44,624 bases of DNA from Gammaproteobacteria bacterium Ga0074134 (GCA_001464965.1 LNEJ01000064.1:1-44624); one strand, 5' to 3'. Positions 25,172 to 32,642 are shown, counted from the stretch's first letter. The notes: a model not told the origin generated them from the letters alone. Numbers and translations: made by a program.

Positions 25172-25392
25172 GGTGGTTGAAGAAACCGCATCGACATCGA
25201 TGCGGCAGGTTTGAAGATGGACCGGCAGCCTTGCGGCCGCTGTGCCCGTGGGTACGGTCCGGCACATCCGAGGATGTGCATGGGCACGGGGCGCTGATCA
25301 AGGATCAGCAAGAGCACGACTGAACCCGCAGTCGCCACGGTTACAACACATCGACAGCTTTCCCAAATCCACATTGCTTGCAGGCTTGGGAA
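25172..25392 (-). ncRNA. long structured leader element R1 (radC-motif-like)
   Basis: Minus strand, 5' to 3': closing stem TTTCCCAA/TTGGGAAA, hairpin GACTG/CAGTC, hairpin GCTGATC/GATCAGC, arm GTGCCC/GGGCAC enclosing CACATCC-TCGG-ATGTG, hairpin GCGGCC/GGCTGC, then CCGCATCG/CGATGCGG. Complete copy. It resembles the published radC RNA motif in place and neighbours. Confidence 0.7.
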
Positions 25393-25413
25393 AGCCCCCG
25401 CTTGTGCGGGGGC
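25385..25413 (-). terminator. intrinsic terminator before element R1
   Basis: Minus strand GCCCCCGC/GCGGGGGC, 8 bp with loop ACAA, followed by TTTCCC. The short T run doubles as the 5' arm of the first stem of R1. It lies 26 bases after the stop of the 25440-25679 gene. Confidence 0.7.
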
Positions 25414-25439
25414 GATTGTAGTTTAATTGACCCCACGGA

Positions 25440-25679
25440 TCATGGCCGTCGCAAGCCTGGAAACCAACGGTAAAGACCGAGGACGCTGGTGGCCGTGAAG
25501 CCCAATTGCATCACCACCAGCCCCCAGGATTCACCAAGCACACCGTAACCAATCCAGCACGTGTTGGAAACCAGAAATGCCACGAAGCCGTAACCCGAAT
25601 ATCGACTGTTGAGTGCCAGCAACAGGGCGCCCAACAGACCGGTTAGACAGCCCAGCCATTCAAGCAGCGTCTGTGTCAT
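25440..25679 (-). CDS. small three-helix membrane protein
   Basis: A 79-residue very hydrophobic protein with three predicted membrane helices: LLEWLGCLTGLLGALLLALN, GYGFVAFLVSNTCWIGYGVL and WGLVVMQLGFTATSVLGLYR. The NTCWIGYG segment in helix two recalls PnuC/SemiSWEET-like small transporters, but the evidence is weak. GGGAGGTCC precedes ATG 25679. It lies 20 bases after the stop of the next gene upstream with no leader of its own, so it is co-transcribed with 25700-26116. Confidence 0.75.
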   Translation of the reverse strand: MTQTLLEWLGCLTGLLGALLLALNSRYSGYGFVAFLVSNTCWIGYGVLGESWGLVVMQLGFTATSVLGLYRWFPGLRRP

Positions 25680-25699
25680 CGTGGACCTCCCCTGTGATC

Positions 25700-26116
25700 T
25701 TACCGTAGCGTTTCCGCCTCGTTCACGACCAAGGCCAGACTTCTGACCGACGCAGCCAGATCCCCGCCCTCCCAGTTGGCAACGACCGCCTTGGCGGCCT
25801 GTAGCAGGGTCCAGGCTACTTCATGCAGACGCAGCGTCTCGACGGTACGGTCTGGTACACAATCCGCCGCTGCCGCGCCCCTGACCTCAAAGCAAAGGAC
25901 GTTGTCGTCCTCTTCCTCGAAGTCGTCATAGACCACATAGCAGTCCGGGTTGCCTTTATCCCAGAGCGTCCCGTTATCGAGCGCGCGCTCGACTAAAGCC
26001 TCGGCTTGCTCGAAATTCTTCGCCCGGACGCAGATATTGACGCGATGCTGGTAGGCCAGCTCGTAGCTCACAATGTAATTTGCCGGCAGTTCTTTGTCCG
26101 TAATTACCATGCTCAT
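25700..26116 (-). CDS. hypothetical backbone protein
   Basis: A 138-residue acidic protein. An N-terminal strand/helix unit (YELAYQHRVNICVRAKNFEQ, AEALVERALDNG) resembles small plasmid proteins that handle a metal or nucleotide, but no motif is decisive. The middle is strongly acidic (VVYDDFEEEDDNVLCFEVRG). A helical C-terminus (TLLQAAKAVVANWEGGDLAA) resembles a segment near residue 60 of the protein at 40111-40500 (RVMANWPEGGFDGDELQDAA). AGGAG stands 8 bases before ATG 26116. Confidence 0.75.
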   Translation of the reverse strand: MSMVITDKELPANYIVSYELAYQHRVNICVRAKNFEQAEALVERALDNGTLWDKGNPDCYVVYDDFEEEDDNVLCFEVRGAAAADCVPDRTVETLRLHEVAWTLLQAAKAVVANWEGGDLAASVRSLALVVNEAETLR

Positions 26117-26195
26117 GTTTATGCTCCTATCGTTGGGTTAGAAAACCCATCGATGGAGGAACCCCATCGGAGGTGTCCTCCCCGATGGGATTGCA
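26117..26195 (-). promoter_or_regulatory. attenuator-like leader L5
   Basis: Minus strand. Stem A: CCCATCGG/CCGATGGG. Stem B: GGAGGA/TCCTCC, reusing bases in the loop and 3' arm of stem A. A CCATCGATGG palindrome and GTTTTC follow, then AGGAG. Confidence 0.6.
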
Positions 26196-26211
26196 ATTGA
26201 AAACAATCCGT

Positions 26212-27321
26212 TCAGCGTATCGTCACGACCCGCCCATAATCCGGCCCCGGTGTAAAATCCAAGGCCCGGATCACGGGCACGAACTTGTCGGTGTGGATAC
26301 GCACCTCGGAAAAGGTGCCACCCTCCCGCTCCTGCATCTCCGACCTCACGGATTTTTCCTTGAAGGTGTCCCCCTTGATGACAAACCTCCTGCCATCGCT
26401 GGAGGTCACCGCACCGGAGACCTGGCCGGCCGCAAGCAGCAAGGCCAGGTGCCAGTCCGACGGCGCCCGCAACGGGCGTCGATGCTGGATCGACATGCGG
26501 CCGAACTTCAGGCCGAATTGATCCCACAGGCACCGGTAGCGCTGGATCTCCTCCGCCAACTGCGCGGGATCCATCCGCGTGTAGGCGAAGACCGCATCGC
26601 CTTGCGGCGCGGCCGGGACGGCATACGGCGCATCGAGCCACTCCTCCGGCAATTCCTCCAGCACCGCGCCACCACTCACCGCGTCGAGATGCTTACGGGT
26701 CATGGCCTCTGTCGCATCGGCACCGTTGGCAGCGCCGACACGCTTACGCACACCCAGTACGACGATCTGCTTGAATTGCTGCTCCGGCGCCGCATACGCC
26801 CGCACACGGTCGAAATGCCGGGCAATCCACGCTGCCAGTTCGGCATCCAGGCTATAACGCGGGATGATGAACACCATCACCCCGCCGAACTGCAATGCGG
26901 GCATGGCAAGCTGATAGAACAGCTTCTCCAGCCGCTTGCGGCCCTTGCCACCGCGCTCGCCGGTATCCGCCTTATCGGACACCAGATCTCCGTATGGCGG
27001 GTTGAGCCACAACAGTCCGTATTGCCGTTTGCCGACGATGCAGTCCTGGAAATCGCCGTGGATACAGCGGTCCATGACTGACTTCGCATGCCAGGCCCGC
27101 TCGGCGTCATACTCCACGCCGAAGGCCTCTGACGCCAGCCCTAGATGATGTTTGCACTCGGCAAGCGCGATACCCTCGCCACAGCATGGATCGATGATAC
27201 GCATCCCTCCCGCCTTGGCTGGCGCCAAGGCGTTTAAGATGCGCTGGGTGGTTTCCGAGTCGGTCGGATAATACCCGTTTTTAATAAAATTGCGCGCAAG
27301 GCGCTGGAACATTAAAGCCAT
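26212..27321 (-). CDS. SAM-dependent DNA methyltransferase-like protein (DUF6094-like)
   Basis: A 369-residue protein. SAM-binding motif I is IDPCCGEG (residues 43-50). The catalytic motif LNPPYGD (106-112) is of the N6-adenine/N4-cytosine methyltransferase type. A Rossmann domain of about 190 residues is followed by a C-terminal domain of unknown type. No specificity domain or restriction enzyme is adjacent, so a solitary, element-borne modification or antirestriction role is likely. ATG 27321 lies 8 bases after GGAGG; an upstream ATG at 27336 overlaps that site. The next gene upstream is 101 bases away with leader L6 between. Confidence 0.85.
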   Translation of the reverse strand: MALMFQRLARNFIKNGYYPTDSETTQRILNALAPAKAGGMRIIDPCCGEGIALAECKHHLGLASEAFGVEYDAERAWHAKSVMDRCIHGDFQDCIVGKRQYGLLWLNPPYGDLVSDKADTGERGGKGRKRLEKLFYQLAMPALQFGGVMVFIIPRYSLDAELAAWIARHFDRVRAYAAPEQQFKQIVVLGVRKRVGAANGADATEAMTRKHLDAVSGGAVLEELPEEWLDAPYAVPAAPQGDAVFAYTRMDPAQLAEEIQRYRCLWDQFGLKFGRMSIQHRRPLRAPSDWHLALLLAAGQVSGAVTSSDGRRFVIKGDTFKEKSVRSEMQEREGGTFSEVRIHTDKFVPVIRALDFTPGPDYGRVVTIR

Positions 27322-27403
27322 GGTTATTGCCTCCATTGGTTGAAAGAAAAAATCAACGGGTAGGCAACCCCCTGCGGGGATTGCTCCCCATTGGGGTGAT
27401 TAA
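27322..27403 (-). promoter_or_regulatory. attenuator-like leader L6
   Basis: Minus strand. Stem A: CCCC-GGGG against CCCC-GGGG. Stem B: GGGG-GCAA-CCCC against GGGG-TTGC-CCC, followed by GATTTTTTC. TTCAACC and TGGAGG come before the ATG. Confidence 0.65.
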
Positions 27404-27421
27404 TGTTTGACGGTTGAACGG

Positions 27422-27748
27422 CTAGGCGCGGATGAGTACCAAGGTGCGTGCGTCACCCAGCAACACTGATTGACCGGACGGAAATGCGGCCTCGAATATA
27501 TGGCCAACAGTCCCATCACGATTCTCCTGCCAGGCCGCCAAGGATTCTTCGTACAAACGAAGAATGCCACTGACGGCATCCACCATCCAAGCCTGAGTGA
27601 CATCGACATCCGCCGCCAACGCCTCGTCACGCAAAATACGACGGAGCGTTTGGAGGTTATCGCCGAAATCACAATCGACCATCGCGCCGATCGAGCTTCC
27701 TCGAAGCCGGTTCTTTCCGATGACTACCGGTATCTTGATACGTTGCAT
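27422..27748 (-). CDS. small hypothetical protein
   Basis: A 108-residue protein (MQRIKIPVVIGKNRLRGSSI onward). Alternating hydrophobic strands suggest a small beta/alpha fold; QAWMVDAVSGILRLYEESLA is probably a helix. No catalytic motif is seen and the family is unknown. AAGGAG precedes ATG 27748. The upstream frame to 27796 reads the leader and is not part of the protein. Confidence 0.7.
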   Translation of the reverse strand: MQRIKIPVVIGKNRLRGSSIGAMVDCDFGDNLQTLRRILRDEALAADVDVTQAWMVDAVSGILRLYEESLAAWQENRDGTVGHIFEAAFPSGQSVLLGDARTLVLIRA

Positions 27749-27829
27749 AAATTGGTCTCCTTGTGGTTGATATAAGAAACCAACAGGGAGACACACCCCC
27801 AGCGGGGATTGCTCCCCGTTGAGGTTGGT
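27749..27829 (-). promoter_or_regulatory. attenuator-like leader L7
   Basis: Minus strand. Stem A: CAACGGGG/CCCCGCTG. Stem B: GGGGAG/CTCCC. The T-rich part is weak here (GTTTCTTAT). TCAACCAC and AAGGAG follow. Confidence 0.6.
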
Positions 27830-27844
27830 TGTTGCGTTACGCCG

Positions 27845-28429
27845 TCAGGCAGCCATTTCGCACGCCGCGATTATCTCCCTCGTCAGACGATATCGACCGC
27901 CGTCCGGCCCGGTAACGACCGTTGAGCGCGGATCAAGCACCACGAACTCATGCAGCGTCAGTCCATTGCCGAAACGAATGCCGGCGGCATGTTTCAACCG
28001 CACGCCTTTCTTGAGCGGCGGGCGCTGCTTGCGGGTATGAATCCGCGCCCAGCATGCCTCACGCCATTGAACGGCGTAGTCCTTGCTCGCCGGTGATCCG
28101 GGAAAGGCCGGGTCGTCGAGCGGTGTCAGCCGCCGTAATATTCGTTCCGGGCATTCCGTGGCGTACGGCCCCATCCCTTCATCCATCTCCTTCCAACAGA
28201 AGTTGTGGTAGGACCGGCGGTCGTACTGCAACAAAACGACCAGACCGAAAACGTAAGGTACACCGCTTTCCTTGGGAGTCTTTTCAACCGCAAGATACGC
28301 CGTGTGAAACTTAACGATGGCGCAATCGAGTACTTTCCATTGCGCCGAATCGTTGTCGCAATCAAACCGCTCGCGCAGAAAGTCCACGACGGATTGATCA
28401 GACAATTTGTGAGAACAGGTCCAGCCCAT
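27845..28429 (-). CDS. hypothetical backbone protein
   Basis: A 194-residue protein. The first 130 residues (MGWTCSHKLSDQSVVDFLRE, YVFGLVVLLQYDRRSYHNFC) look like a mixed alpha/beta domain. The end (LKHAAGIRFGNGLTLHEFVV, RYRLTREIIAACEMAA) is a compact strand-rich unit. Proteins with this MGWTC start occur in integrative elements, from memory; I cannot assign a function. AGAGGAGAC precedes ATG 28429. Its leader carries both L8 and the long element R2. Confidence 0.75.
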   Translation of the reverse strand: MGWTCSHKLSDQSVVDFLRERFDCDNDSAQWKVLDCAIVKFHTAYLAVEKTPKESGVPYVFGLVVLLQYDRRSYHNFCWKEMDEGMGPYATECPERILRRLTPLDDPAFPGSPASKDYAVQWREACWARIHTRKQRPPLKKGVRLKHAAGIRFGNGLTLHEFVVLDPRSTVVTGPDGGRYRLTREIIAACEMAA

Positions 28430-28506
28430 GTGATGTCTCCTCTTTAGTTTGAGAACCGACACGCGGAAGGAACCCGTTGCCGGGAATGCCTTCCCCGGCG
28501 GGGATT
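28430..28506 (-). promoter_or_regulatory. attenuator-like leader L8
   Basis: Minus strand. Stem A: GCCGGGGAA/TTCCCGGC closed by CCC/GGG. Stem B: CG-GGAAGG/CCTTCC-CG. The T-rich tract is poor. AGAGGAG follows. It is preceded by long element R2. Confidence 0.6.
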
Positions 28507-28716
28507 GAAATAGCTGCTCCGAGAAACAGCGACGTTGAAGATGAACCGGCGATCTCGCGATCGCTGTGCCCGTGGGTACGGTCCGGCACACCCGAAGGTG
28601 CGCATGGGCACGGGGCGCTGACGTGAGTCAGCAATGGCGCGACTGAATCCGCAGTCGCCACGGTTACAACACCTGAACTTTTCTGAAGGCCTAGACTCGA
28701 TTAGACCCTCAGAAAA
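28507..28716 (-). ncRNA. long structured leader element R2 (radC-motif-like)
   Basis: Minus strand. Closing stem TTTTCTGA/TCAGAAAA, hairpin GACTG/CAGTC, hairpin GCTGAC/GTCAGC, arm GTGCCC/GGGCAC enclosing CGCACC-TTCG-GGTGTG, hairpin GCGATC/GATCGC. Relative to R1 the closing stem, second hairpin, arm tip and last hairpin all differ by paired changes. Confidence 0.72.
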
Positions 28717-28735
28717 GGCCCCTCGTAAGAGGGGC
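28712..28735 (-). terminator. intrinsic terminator before element R2
   Basis: Minus strand GCCCCTC/GAGGGGC, 7 bp with loop TTAC, followed by CTTTTC. It lies 15 bases after the stop of the 28750-29775 gene. Confidence 0.75.
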
Positions 28736-28749
28736 ATAACATCATTGGT

Positions 28750-29775
28750 TTAGTCTTCGTGCGGCAGCATGATAGTAATCACCAGCTCGCCGTTGTCCCC
28801 CGGCCCGGCATGTGCGTGCAGGGTGGTCAACACCGGCGTATGGCTCTTTCCGTCACGTGGGACACAGTGCAATTGATACGGTGTCCGTGACTCGCCGGAT
28901 GCTCCACGTCTCGCCGCATCCGCCGCCATCCAGAGCACGTCCCACAACCGGCCCGCCTCGTCCTGGTGCGTCTGTCGCCGACTGTCTTCCCCGTCCCAGG
29001 CTACACACTCGGCATATACGCCTTGCGTGATCGCCACCGGACAACGGAATCCGGCCTCCCTCGCGGTCTCGGTCACATCCACCAATACGCCGTCGGTAAT
29101 CGCCTGGGCACGGGTGTACATCGAGATGATCTGCGCGCCGGTGAACGGGGCTTCGGCCTCGGGTGGCGTAACGGGATGGCCGTCCAACGTCATCCGACCT
29201 TCCCGTATCCACCCCGTCACCACCGCCTCGACCTCCTGCTCGGGTAAGGTGACTTCAATGGCAACGATACCTATGCCTTCGAGCCGTCTCAGGAAGCCGT
29301 ACTCGGTGAAGCCTCTGAGCACCATATCCCGCCAGCGCGGCAGGAGAGGCAGGTGGCAGGTCTCGCGTACCATGCTCCACAGCCGATCATTCAAGGATTC
29401 GCGGTTTTCCGGCGTGTCCTCTGCCGGCCGGAAGAGAAACAGCGCCCGGCGTCCCGCATAATCCGGTTCCACCGCAGTACGGTCGTAGAGCCACAGGTGC
29501 GTGACTTCGCCGAAGAGGTTGCCCTTCGGCATCCGCCCCGACAACTTCTCGAAACGTCCGATGTCACCGATCTGCACATATTTCGGTGGATCCGTGTTGA
29601 CCCAGAATGCCTGCAGCCCGCCGTCCTTGGAGGAAAGTGAAAGCCTGGCCAGGAACTCCTGCATCTCGGTGTCCCGCCCCAAAACGGACAGGAAACGAAG
29701 ATAAGATTGATCCGTCAGAAAGGCATCGGCATGGATCCCGGGTGCCTCGTCGACACTGAAAAAATTAAGTTGCAT
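28750..29775 (-). CDS. DUF6573-like backbone protein
   Basis: A 341-residue protein. The N-terminal 200 residues are not recognised (MQLNFFSVDEAPGIHADAFL, FWVNTDPPKYVQIGDIGRFE). The C-terminal 120 residues start IISMYTRAQAITDGVLVDVT and continue ETAREAGFRCPVAITQGVYA, the pattern of the DUF6573 domain of plasmid and integrative-element proteins. No enzyme motif stands out. ATG 29775 follows AAGGAG. A terminator lies just downstream and leader L9 upstream. Confidence 0.75.
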   Translation of the reverse strand: MQLNFFSVDEAPGIHADAFLTDQSYLRFLSVLGRDTEMQEFLARLSLSSKDGGLQAFWVNTDPPKYVQIGDIGRFEKLSGRMPKGNLFGEVTHLWLYDRTAVEPDYAGRRALFLFRPAEDTPENRESLNDRLWSMVRETCHLPLLPRWRDMVLRGFTEYGFLRRLEGIGIVAIEVTLPEQEVEAVVTGWIREGRMTLDGHPVTPPEAEAPFTGAQIISMYTRAQAITDGVLVDVTETAREAGFRCPVAITQGVYAECVAWDGEDSRRQTHQDEAGRLWDVLWMAADAARRGASGESRTPYQLHCVPRDGKSHTPVLTTLHAHAGPGDNGELVITIMLPHED

Positions 29776-29865
29776 GATCCGCTCCTTTGTTTGGTTTGCT
29801 TGGTTGAACAAAACCATGGGCGGACCACCCCATGGGCAGTGGTCGCCCATGATGGGTTTGAGATT
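29776..29865 (-). promoter_or_regulatory. attenuator-like leader L9
   Basis: Minus strand. Stem A: ATGGGC/GCCCAT closed by CCC/GGG. Stem B: CATGGGC-GACCAC against GTGGTC-GCCCATG, followed by GTTTTGTTC. Stem B reuses the 5' arm of stem A. This is one of the clearest mutually exclusive pairs. Confidence 0.7.
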
Positions 29866-29908
29866 GAAAACTTCGCTTATGTTGAAAAATGCCTTGCCAT
29901 ATAAACTT

Positions 29909-30499
29909 TCACGCAGTGCCAGCCGCCCTCTTGACCCATATCTGGCCGACTGCCTGGAAGCGGTAACCCAAAGCCCTCAGACGATCGTGCTGTGAGCGGA
30001 ACAACGCCCGGTCCACGGTGGGATCGAGCTTGACTTCGTCACCCAGTGGCCACAAGGCGCCGAACAAATCCACGTCCGGATTACTCGTACCGCCGATGCT
30101 CCCGCCATTTTTACCCTGAAGGGCACAAGTAGCGGAATCATCCTGAGACGTTCCGGCCCCTGCGCTTGCCTGCCTGGCTTCCGCAGGCGCCTCATCGAGG
30201 GGATCAGGCTCAGCTGCCGTCATCCTCTCCTCTTCTGGCGTGAGCCGTTCGATGCCGGCCAGGGCGATGCTTTCCACGCACGCCCTGATCTCGACCCTGA
30301 CCCCGCCATTGGCAAAGTAGGAATAGGGATAGATGCGGGAAATCCCGAAATCCCCCTCGTACTTGCCAGGATCATATTGCTCCAGCAAGGTATCCTTGAC
30401 GGTAAATTCGCCAAGGCCGGTGACCAGACGGCCAACGCAGAAACGGCCATTACGACCGTCGATGGATTTGATGGTCAATACACCACTCAGTTTGATCAT
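29909..30499 (-). CDS. DUF3275-family integrative element protein
   Basis: A 196-residue protein. The start MIKLSGVLTIKSIDGRNGRF, then CVGRLVTGLGEFTVKD and FGISRIYPYSYFANGGVRVE, matches the DUF3275 family carried by PFGI-1-type integrative elements. A low-complexity acidic/Ala linker (about residues 90-135) leads to a C-terminal helical part (LFRSQHDRLRALGYRFQAVG). GGAGGTG precedes ATG 30499. The function of the family is unknown; it travels with element maintenance genes. Confidence 0.82.
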   Translation of the reverse strand: MIKLSGVLTIKSIDGRNGRFCVGRLVTGLGEFTVKDTLLEQYDPGKYEGDFGISRIYPYSYFANGGVRVEIRACVESIALAGIERLTPEEERMTAAEPDPLDEAPAEARQASAGAGTSQDDSATCALQGKNGGSIGGTSNPDVDLFGALWPLGDEVKLDPTVDRALFRSQHDRLRALGYRFQAVGQIWVKRAAGTA

Positions 30500-30570
30500 A
30501 AACACCTCCTCCAGCGTTGAAAATGCCGGGGAGGCGCCCCGTTCAGGGAGCGGACTCCCCGGCGGGGTTG
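30500..30570 (-). promoter_or_regulatory. attenuator-like leader L10
   Basis: Minus strand. Stem A: GGGGAG/CTCCC closed by CCCCG/CGGGG. Stem B: GCCGGGGAG/CTCCCCGGC, 9 bp, followed by ATTTTC. The GGGGAG block is common to both stems. GGAGGAGG follows. Confidence 0.72.
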
Positions 30571-30624
30571 ATGGAACTTCACATGCAATCTTGTTTGAGC
30601 CTCGCGTAATCCACGAAGCCTCCG

Positions 30625-30855
30625 TCATCGGCCATCTTGAAATGCCGCGTCAATGGCATGCGGTCCACGCCGGGCGTTTATAACAAAATCAGGATTGATC
30701 GCCCGCACACTGCATGTCCTGTCACTGAATTCAGACACGACATCGTGCATACGGATTTCCTTCCTGATTTCACGAAGCACAATGATGGTAGAGATGCTCG
30801 CTACCAACGCCGCTGTGCCGCCGATCAAAATGACAGAATTGATAAATTTTTCCAT
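30625..30855 (-). CDS. small membrane-anchored protein
   Basis: A 76-residue protein with an N-terminal membrane helix (INSVILIGGTAALVASISTI) and a short soluble tail. The tail may have been changed by recombination, because it ends in an unusual run (DFVINARRGPHAIDAAFQDG). AGGAG precedes ATG 30855. Its leader is L11 plus a truncated long element (R3), and it follows the radC gene. Family unknown. Confidence 0.65.
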   Translation of the reverse strand: MEKFINSVILIGGTAALVASISTIIVLREIRKEIRMHDVVSEFSDRTCSVRAINPDFVINARRGPHAIDAAFQDGR

Positions 30856-30930
30856 GGCTTTCTCCTCAGTTGATAGCCGGAGAAAGCACGCTCCCGACCC
30901 CGGGAGTGTGATTCCCCGGATGGGTGGTTG
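30856..30930 (-). promoter_or_regulatory. attenuator-like leader L11
   Basis: Minus strand. Stem A: CCGGGGA/CTCCCGG. Stem B: CTCCCG/CGGGAG, closed by CAC/GTG. TTTCTCC follows, then AGGAG. It is nearly identical to L4 and L16. Confidence 0.6.
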
Positions 30931-31001
30931 AAGAAACCGCATCGATGTCGATGCGGCAGGTTTGAAGATGGACCGGCAGCCTTGCGGCCGCTGTGCCCGT
31001 G
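30931..31001 (-). ncRNA. truncated long structured element R3
   Basis: Minus strand. Only the 3' part is present: CACGGGCAC, hairpin GCGGCC/GGCTGC and CCGCATCG/CGATGCGG. The 5' closing stem, the next two hairpins and half of the arm are missing. The break is at 31001, six bases after the radC stop. Confidence 0.7.
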
Positions 31002-31007
31002 TAATGG

Positions 31008-31523
31008 TTAAAGCAGTCCACGCTCGGCAAACGAGACCGTACCTTCGCCACCCACGACCAGGTGGTCGAGTACGCGGACATCGATCAACGACAACGCATT
31101 CTTCAAACGCTGCGTGAGGGCTTCATCCGCCCGAGATGGCTCTGCATTGCCGCTCGGATGGTTATGGGCGAAGATGACCGCTGCTGCGTTAAGCGCCAGC
31201 GTCCGCTGCACGACCACCCTGGGATGGACGCTGCATCCGTCGATAGTGCCGGAGAAAAGCTCTTCGAACGCCAGCACCCGGCCGCGGTTATCGAGAAAGA
31301 TGACCCCGAAAACCTCGTTCTTGTAGCCTTCGAACACAAACCGCAGGTACTGCGCGGTTTCGTTTGGACCTGACAGGGGCTGGCCAGGTGCGTGACGGCT
31401 GGCCAGAACCTCAAGGGCCAACCTGAGCACCGATGTTCGCTCCTCATCGGTCAGATGGTTGTGTTGAATACCCGAAAACCGATCTTCCGGTTGTGCGTCA
31501 ATGAGCCGCAGGGCAAGTGTCAT
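31008..31523 (-). CDS. radC: RadC-family JAB/MPN protein
   Basis: A 171-residue RadC-like protein with the JAMM metal site: [16 protein letters not shown] supplies the HxH and later Asp, and the upstream acidic residue is in [26 protein letters not shown] is diagnostic. Plasmid-type RadC proteins lack the N-terminal helix-hairpin-helix region of chromosomal ones, as here. The function is uncertain and involvement in DNA repair is disputed. ATG 31523 lies 4 bases after GAGGAGG. Its leader is L12 plus the complete element R4, the arrangement for which the radC RNA motif was named. Confidence 0.92.
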   Translation of the reverse strand: MTLALRLIDAQPEDRFSGIQHNHLTDEERTSVLRLALEVLASRHAPGQPLSGPNETAQYLRFVFEGYKNEVFGVIFLDNRGRVLAFEELFSGTIDGCSVHPRVVVQRTLALNAAAVIFAHNHPSGNAEPSRADEALTQRLKNALSLIDVRVLDHLVVGGEGTVSFAERGLL

Positions 31524-31592
31524 AGTGACCTCCTCATTATTGAAAAAGCGGGAGGCCACCCCTCGGGGAGTGATCTCCCCGCAGGGTTGCGG
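31524..31592 (-). promoter_or_regulatory. attenuator-like leader L12
   Basis: Minus strand. Stem A: CGGGGAG/CTCCCCG closed by CCCT/AGGG. Stem B: GCGGGGAG/CTCCCGC followed by TTTTTC. The same GGGGAG pairs in either stem. GAGGAGG and the radC ATG follow. Confidence 0.72.
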
Positions 31593-31819
31593 ATGATTGT
31601 CGGCTTTTAGTGTGGCCGGCGATTTTTGAAGATGGACCGGCGGCCTTTGACGGCCGCTGTGCCCGTGGGTACGGTCCGGCACATCCGGGGATATGCATGG
31701 GCACATGGGCGCTGATCAAGGATCAGCAATGGCGCGACTGAATCCGCAGTCACCACGGTTAAAACACATCAAGGCACAGCCTTTTCCCAACAAGCGGTTG
31801 ACCGCCCCCTCGGAAAAAG
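31593..31819 (-). ncRNA. long structured leader element R4 before radC
   Basis: Minus strand. Closing stem TTTTTCC/GGGAAAA, hairpin GACTG/CAGTC, hairpin GCTGATC/GATCAGC, arm GTGCCC/GGGCAC with CATATCC-CCGG-ATGTG, hairpin GCGGCC-GTCAAA-GGCCGC. Complete copy. The following small hairpin has a different sequence (GCCGGCC region). Confidence 0.75.
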
Positions 31820-32084
31820 CCCCTTGCGGAGCGAAGTTGAATAATATTTTGAATGCGTCCGGCTGGGCGATTCGCCAGCATTGAGACGGTTTGACAGCCT
31901 TGCGGCCGGATACCCACTGCGACACGAAGGACGCTGCTCGCCCGTACAAGCACGCGCTTATTCCGATGATCGCCAGATCCACGTAGAGGTATTGGATCCG
32001 AAACGTTACAGGGCACGGTGGTATTCCGCACAAAGGGCACTGCTCTTTCCCGACAGCAGCCGGCCGGCGCATTTGAATGAAGAC
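31820..32084. other. stretch without a convincing gene
   Basis: Open frames exist on both strands (plus 31881-32159, minus 31759-32087) but neither has a good ribosome binding site, recognisable family or leader. It may hold the remains of a lost gene between the long element before radC and the terminator after 32183-32548. Confidence 0.4.
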
Positions 32085-32154
32085 CAAAAGGCCTTCCCTC
32101 AGCGCCCCCTCAGGGCAATGAGGGAAGGCCTTGCAGCCTGCGCCGGCCTTCCCT
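32085..32154 (-). terminator. terminator with competing hairpins
   Basis: Minus strand. GGCCTTCCCTCA and TGAGGGAAGGCC form a 12-bp stem followed by TTTTGG. An extra upstream copy AGGGAAGGCC (32145-32154) can instead pair with GGCCTTCCCT (32121-32130), which would prevent the terminator stem. It lies 29 bases downstream of the 32183-32548 gene. Confidence 0.65.
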
Positions 32155-32182
32155 TATAAATGAAAATACCACCCATGTTGCA

Positions 32183-32548
32183 TCATGCGCTCGTATGGGC
32201 TTTATGTGCTCTTTCCGGGTCATTAAATCTGACTCCGGCTTGCCATTGGCTATCCCGCATGGCTTGTTCAAGGCGCCCGTGGCTGACTGTGACAAATCCC
32301 TCCAGCACCGCTTCCTCCACGGCATCCACTTTCGATGGATGCTGTGAATCGCCATAGAACCCGCAGGCATCGAAAAACGATAACTGCCACCCGCCCAACC
32401 GCTTGGCGCTGGGTGCGATGACGACACCCCGCCATGTTGTGCTGCGTGCGTGCTTGCATCGCACCAGCTCGATCGGTGTATCTGTGCCATGTTCCCGCTC
32501 ATGCCGTAACACGATGGCTTTCGCCAGTTTGAATGTAAGTGCGTCCAT
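32183..32548 (-). CDS. hypothetical backbone protein
   Basis: A 121-residue protein (MDALTFKLAKAIVLRHEREH). A likely helix with a basic face starts the chain. ARSTTWRGVVIAPSAKRLGG and WQLSFFDACGFYGDSQHPSK look like beta strands, and the C-terminus is helical. The family is unknown. Two ATG codons (32551 and 32548) follow AGGAGG; the second has the better spacing. It is the first gene after the plus-strand ORF at 32676 and has leader L13. Confidence 0.7.
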   Translation of the reverse strand: MDALTFKLAKAIVLRHEREHGTDTPIELVRCKHARSTTWRGVVIAPSAKRLGGWQLSFFDACGFYGDSQHPSKVDAVEEAVLEGFVTVSHGRLEQAMRDSQWQAGVRFNDPERAHKAHTSA

Positions 32549-32622
32549 CATTGACCTCCTGCAAGGAAAACCAACAGGACGCACCATCCCCCAACAGGGG
32601 ATGATGCCCCGCTGGGGTTGAT
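32549..32622 (-). promoter_or_regulatory. attenuator-like leader L13
   Basis: Minus strand. Stem A: CCCCA/TGGGG with inner GGGG/CCCC. Stem B: GCATCATCC/GGATGGTGC, which uses the loop and 3' part of stem A. GGTTTTCC and AGGAGG follow. Confidence 0.6.
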
Positions 32623-32642
32623 AAAAAGGATGTGCTACAATT

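Noticed and set aside
31881-32159. 92-codon plus frame and overlapping minus frames between radC and 32183
   Set aside because: No good start signals, no leader of the local type and no recognisable family; mentioned only as an unexplained stretch.
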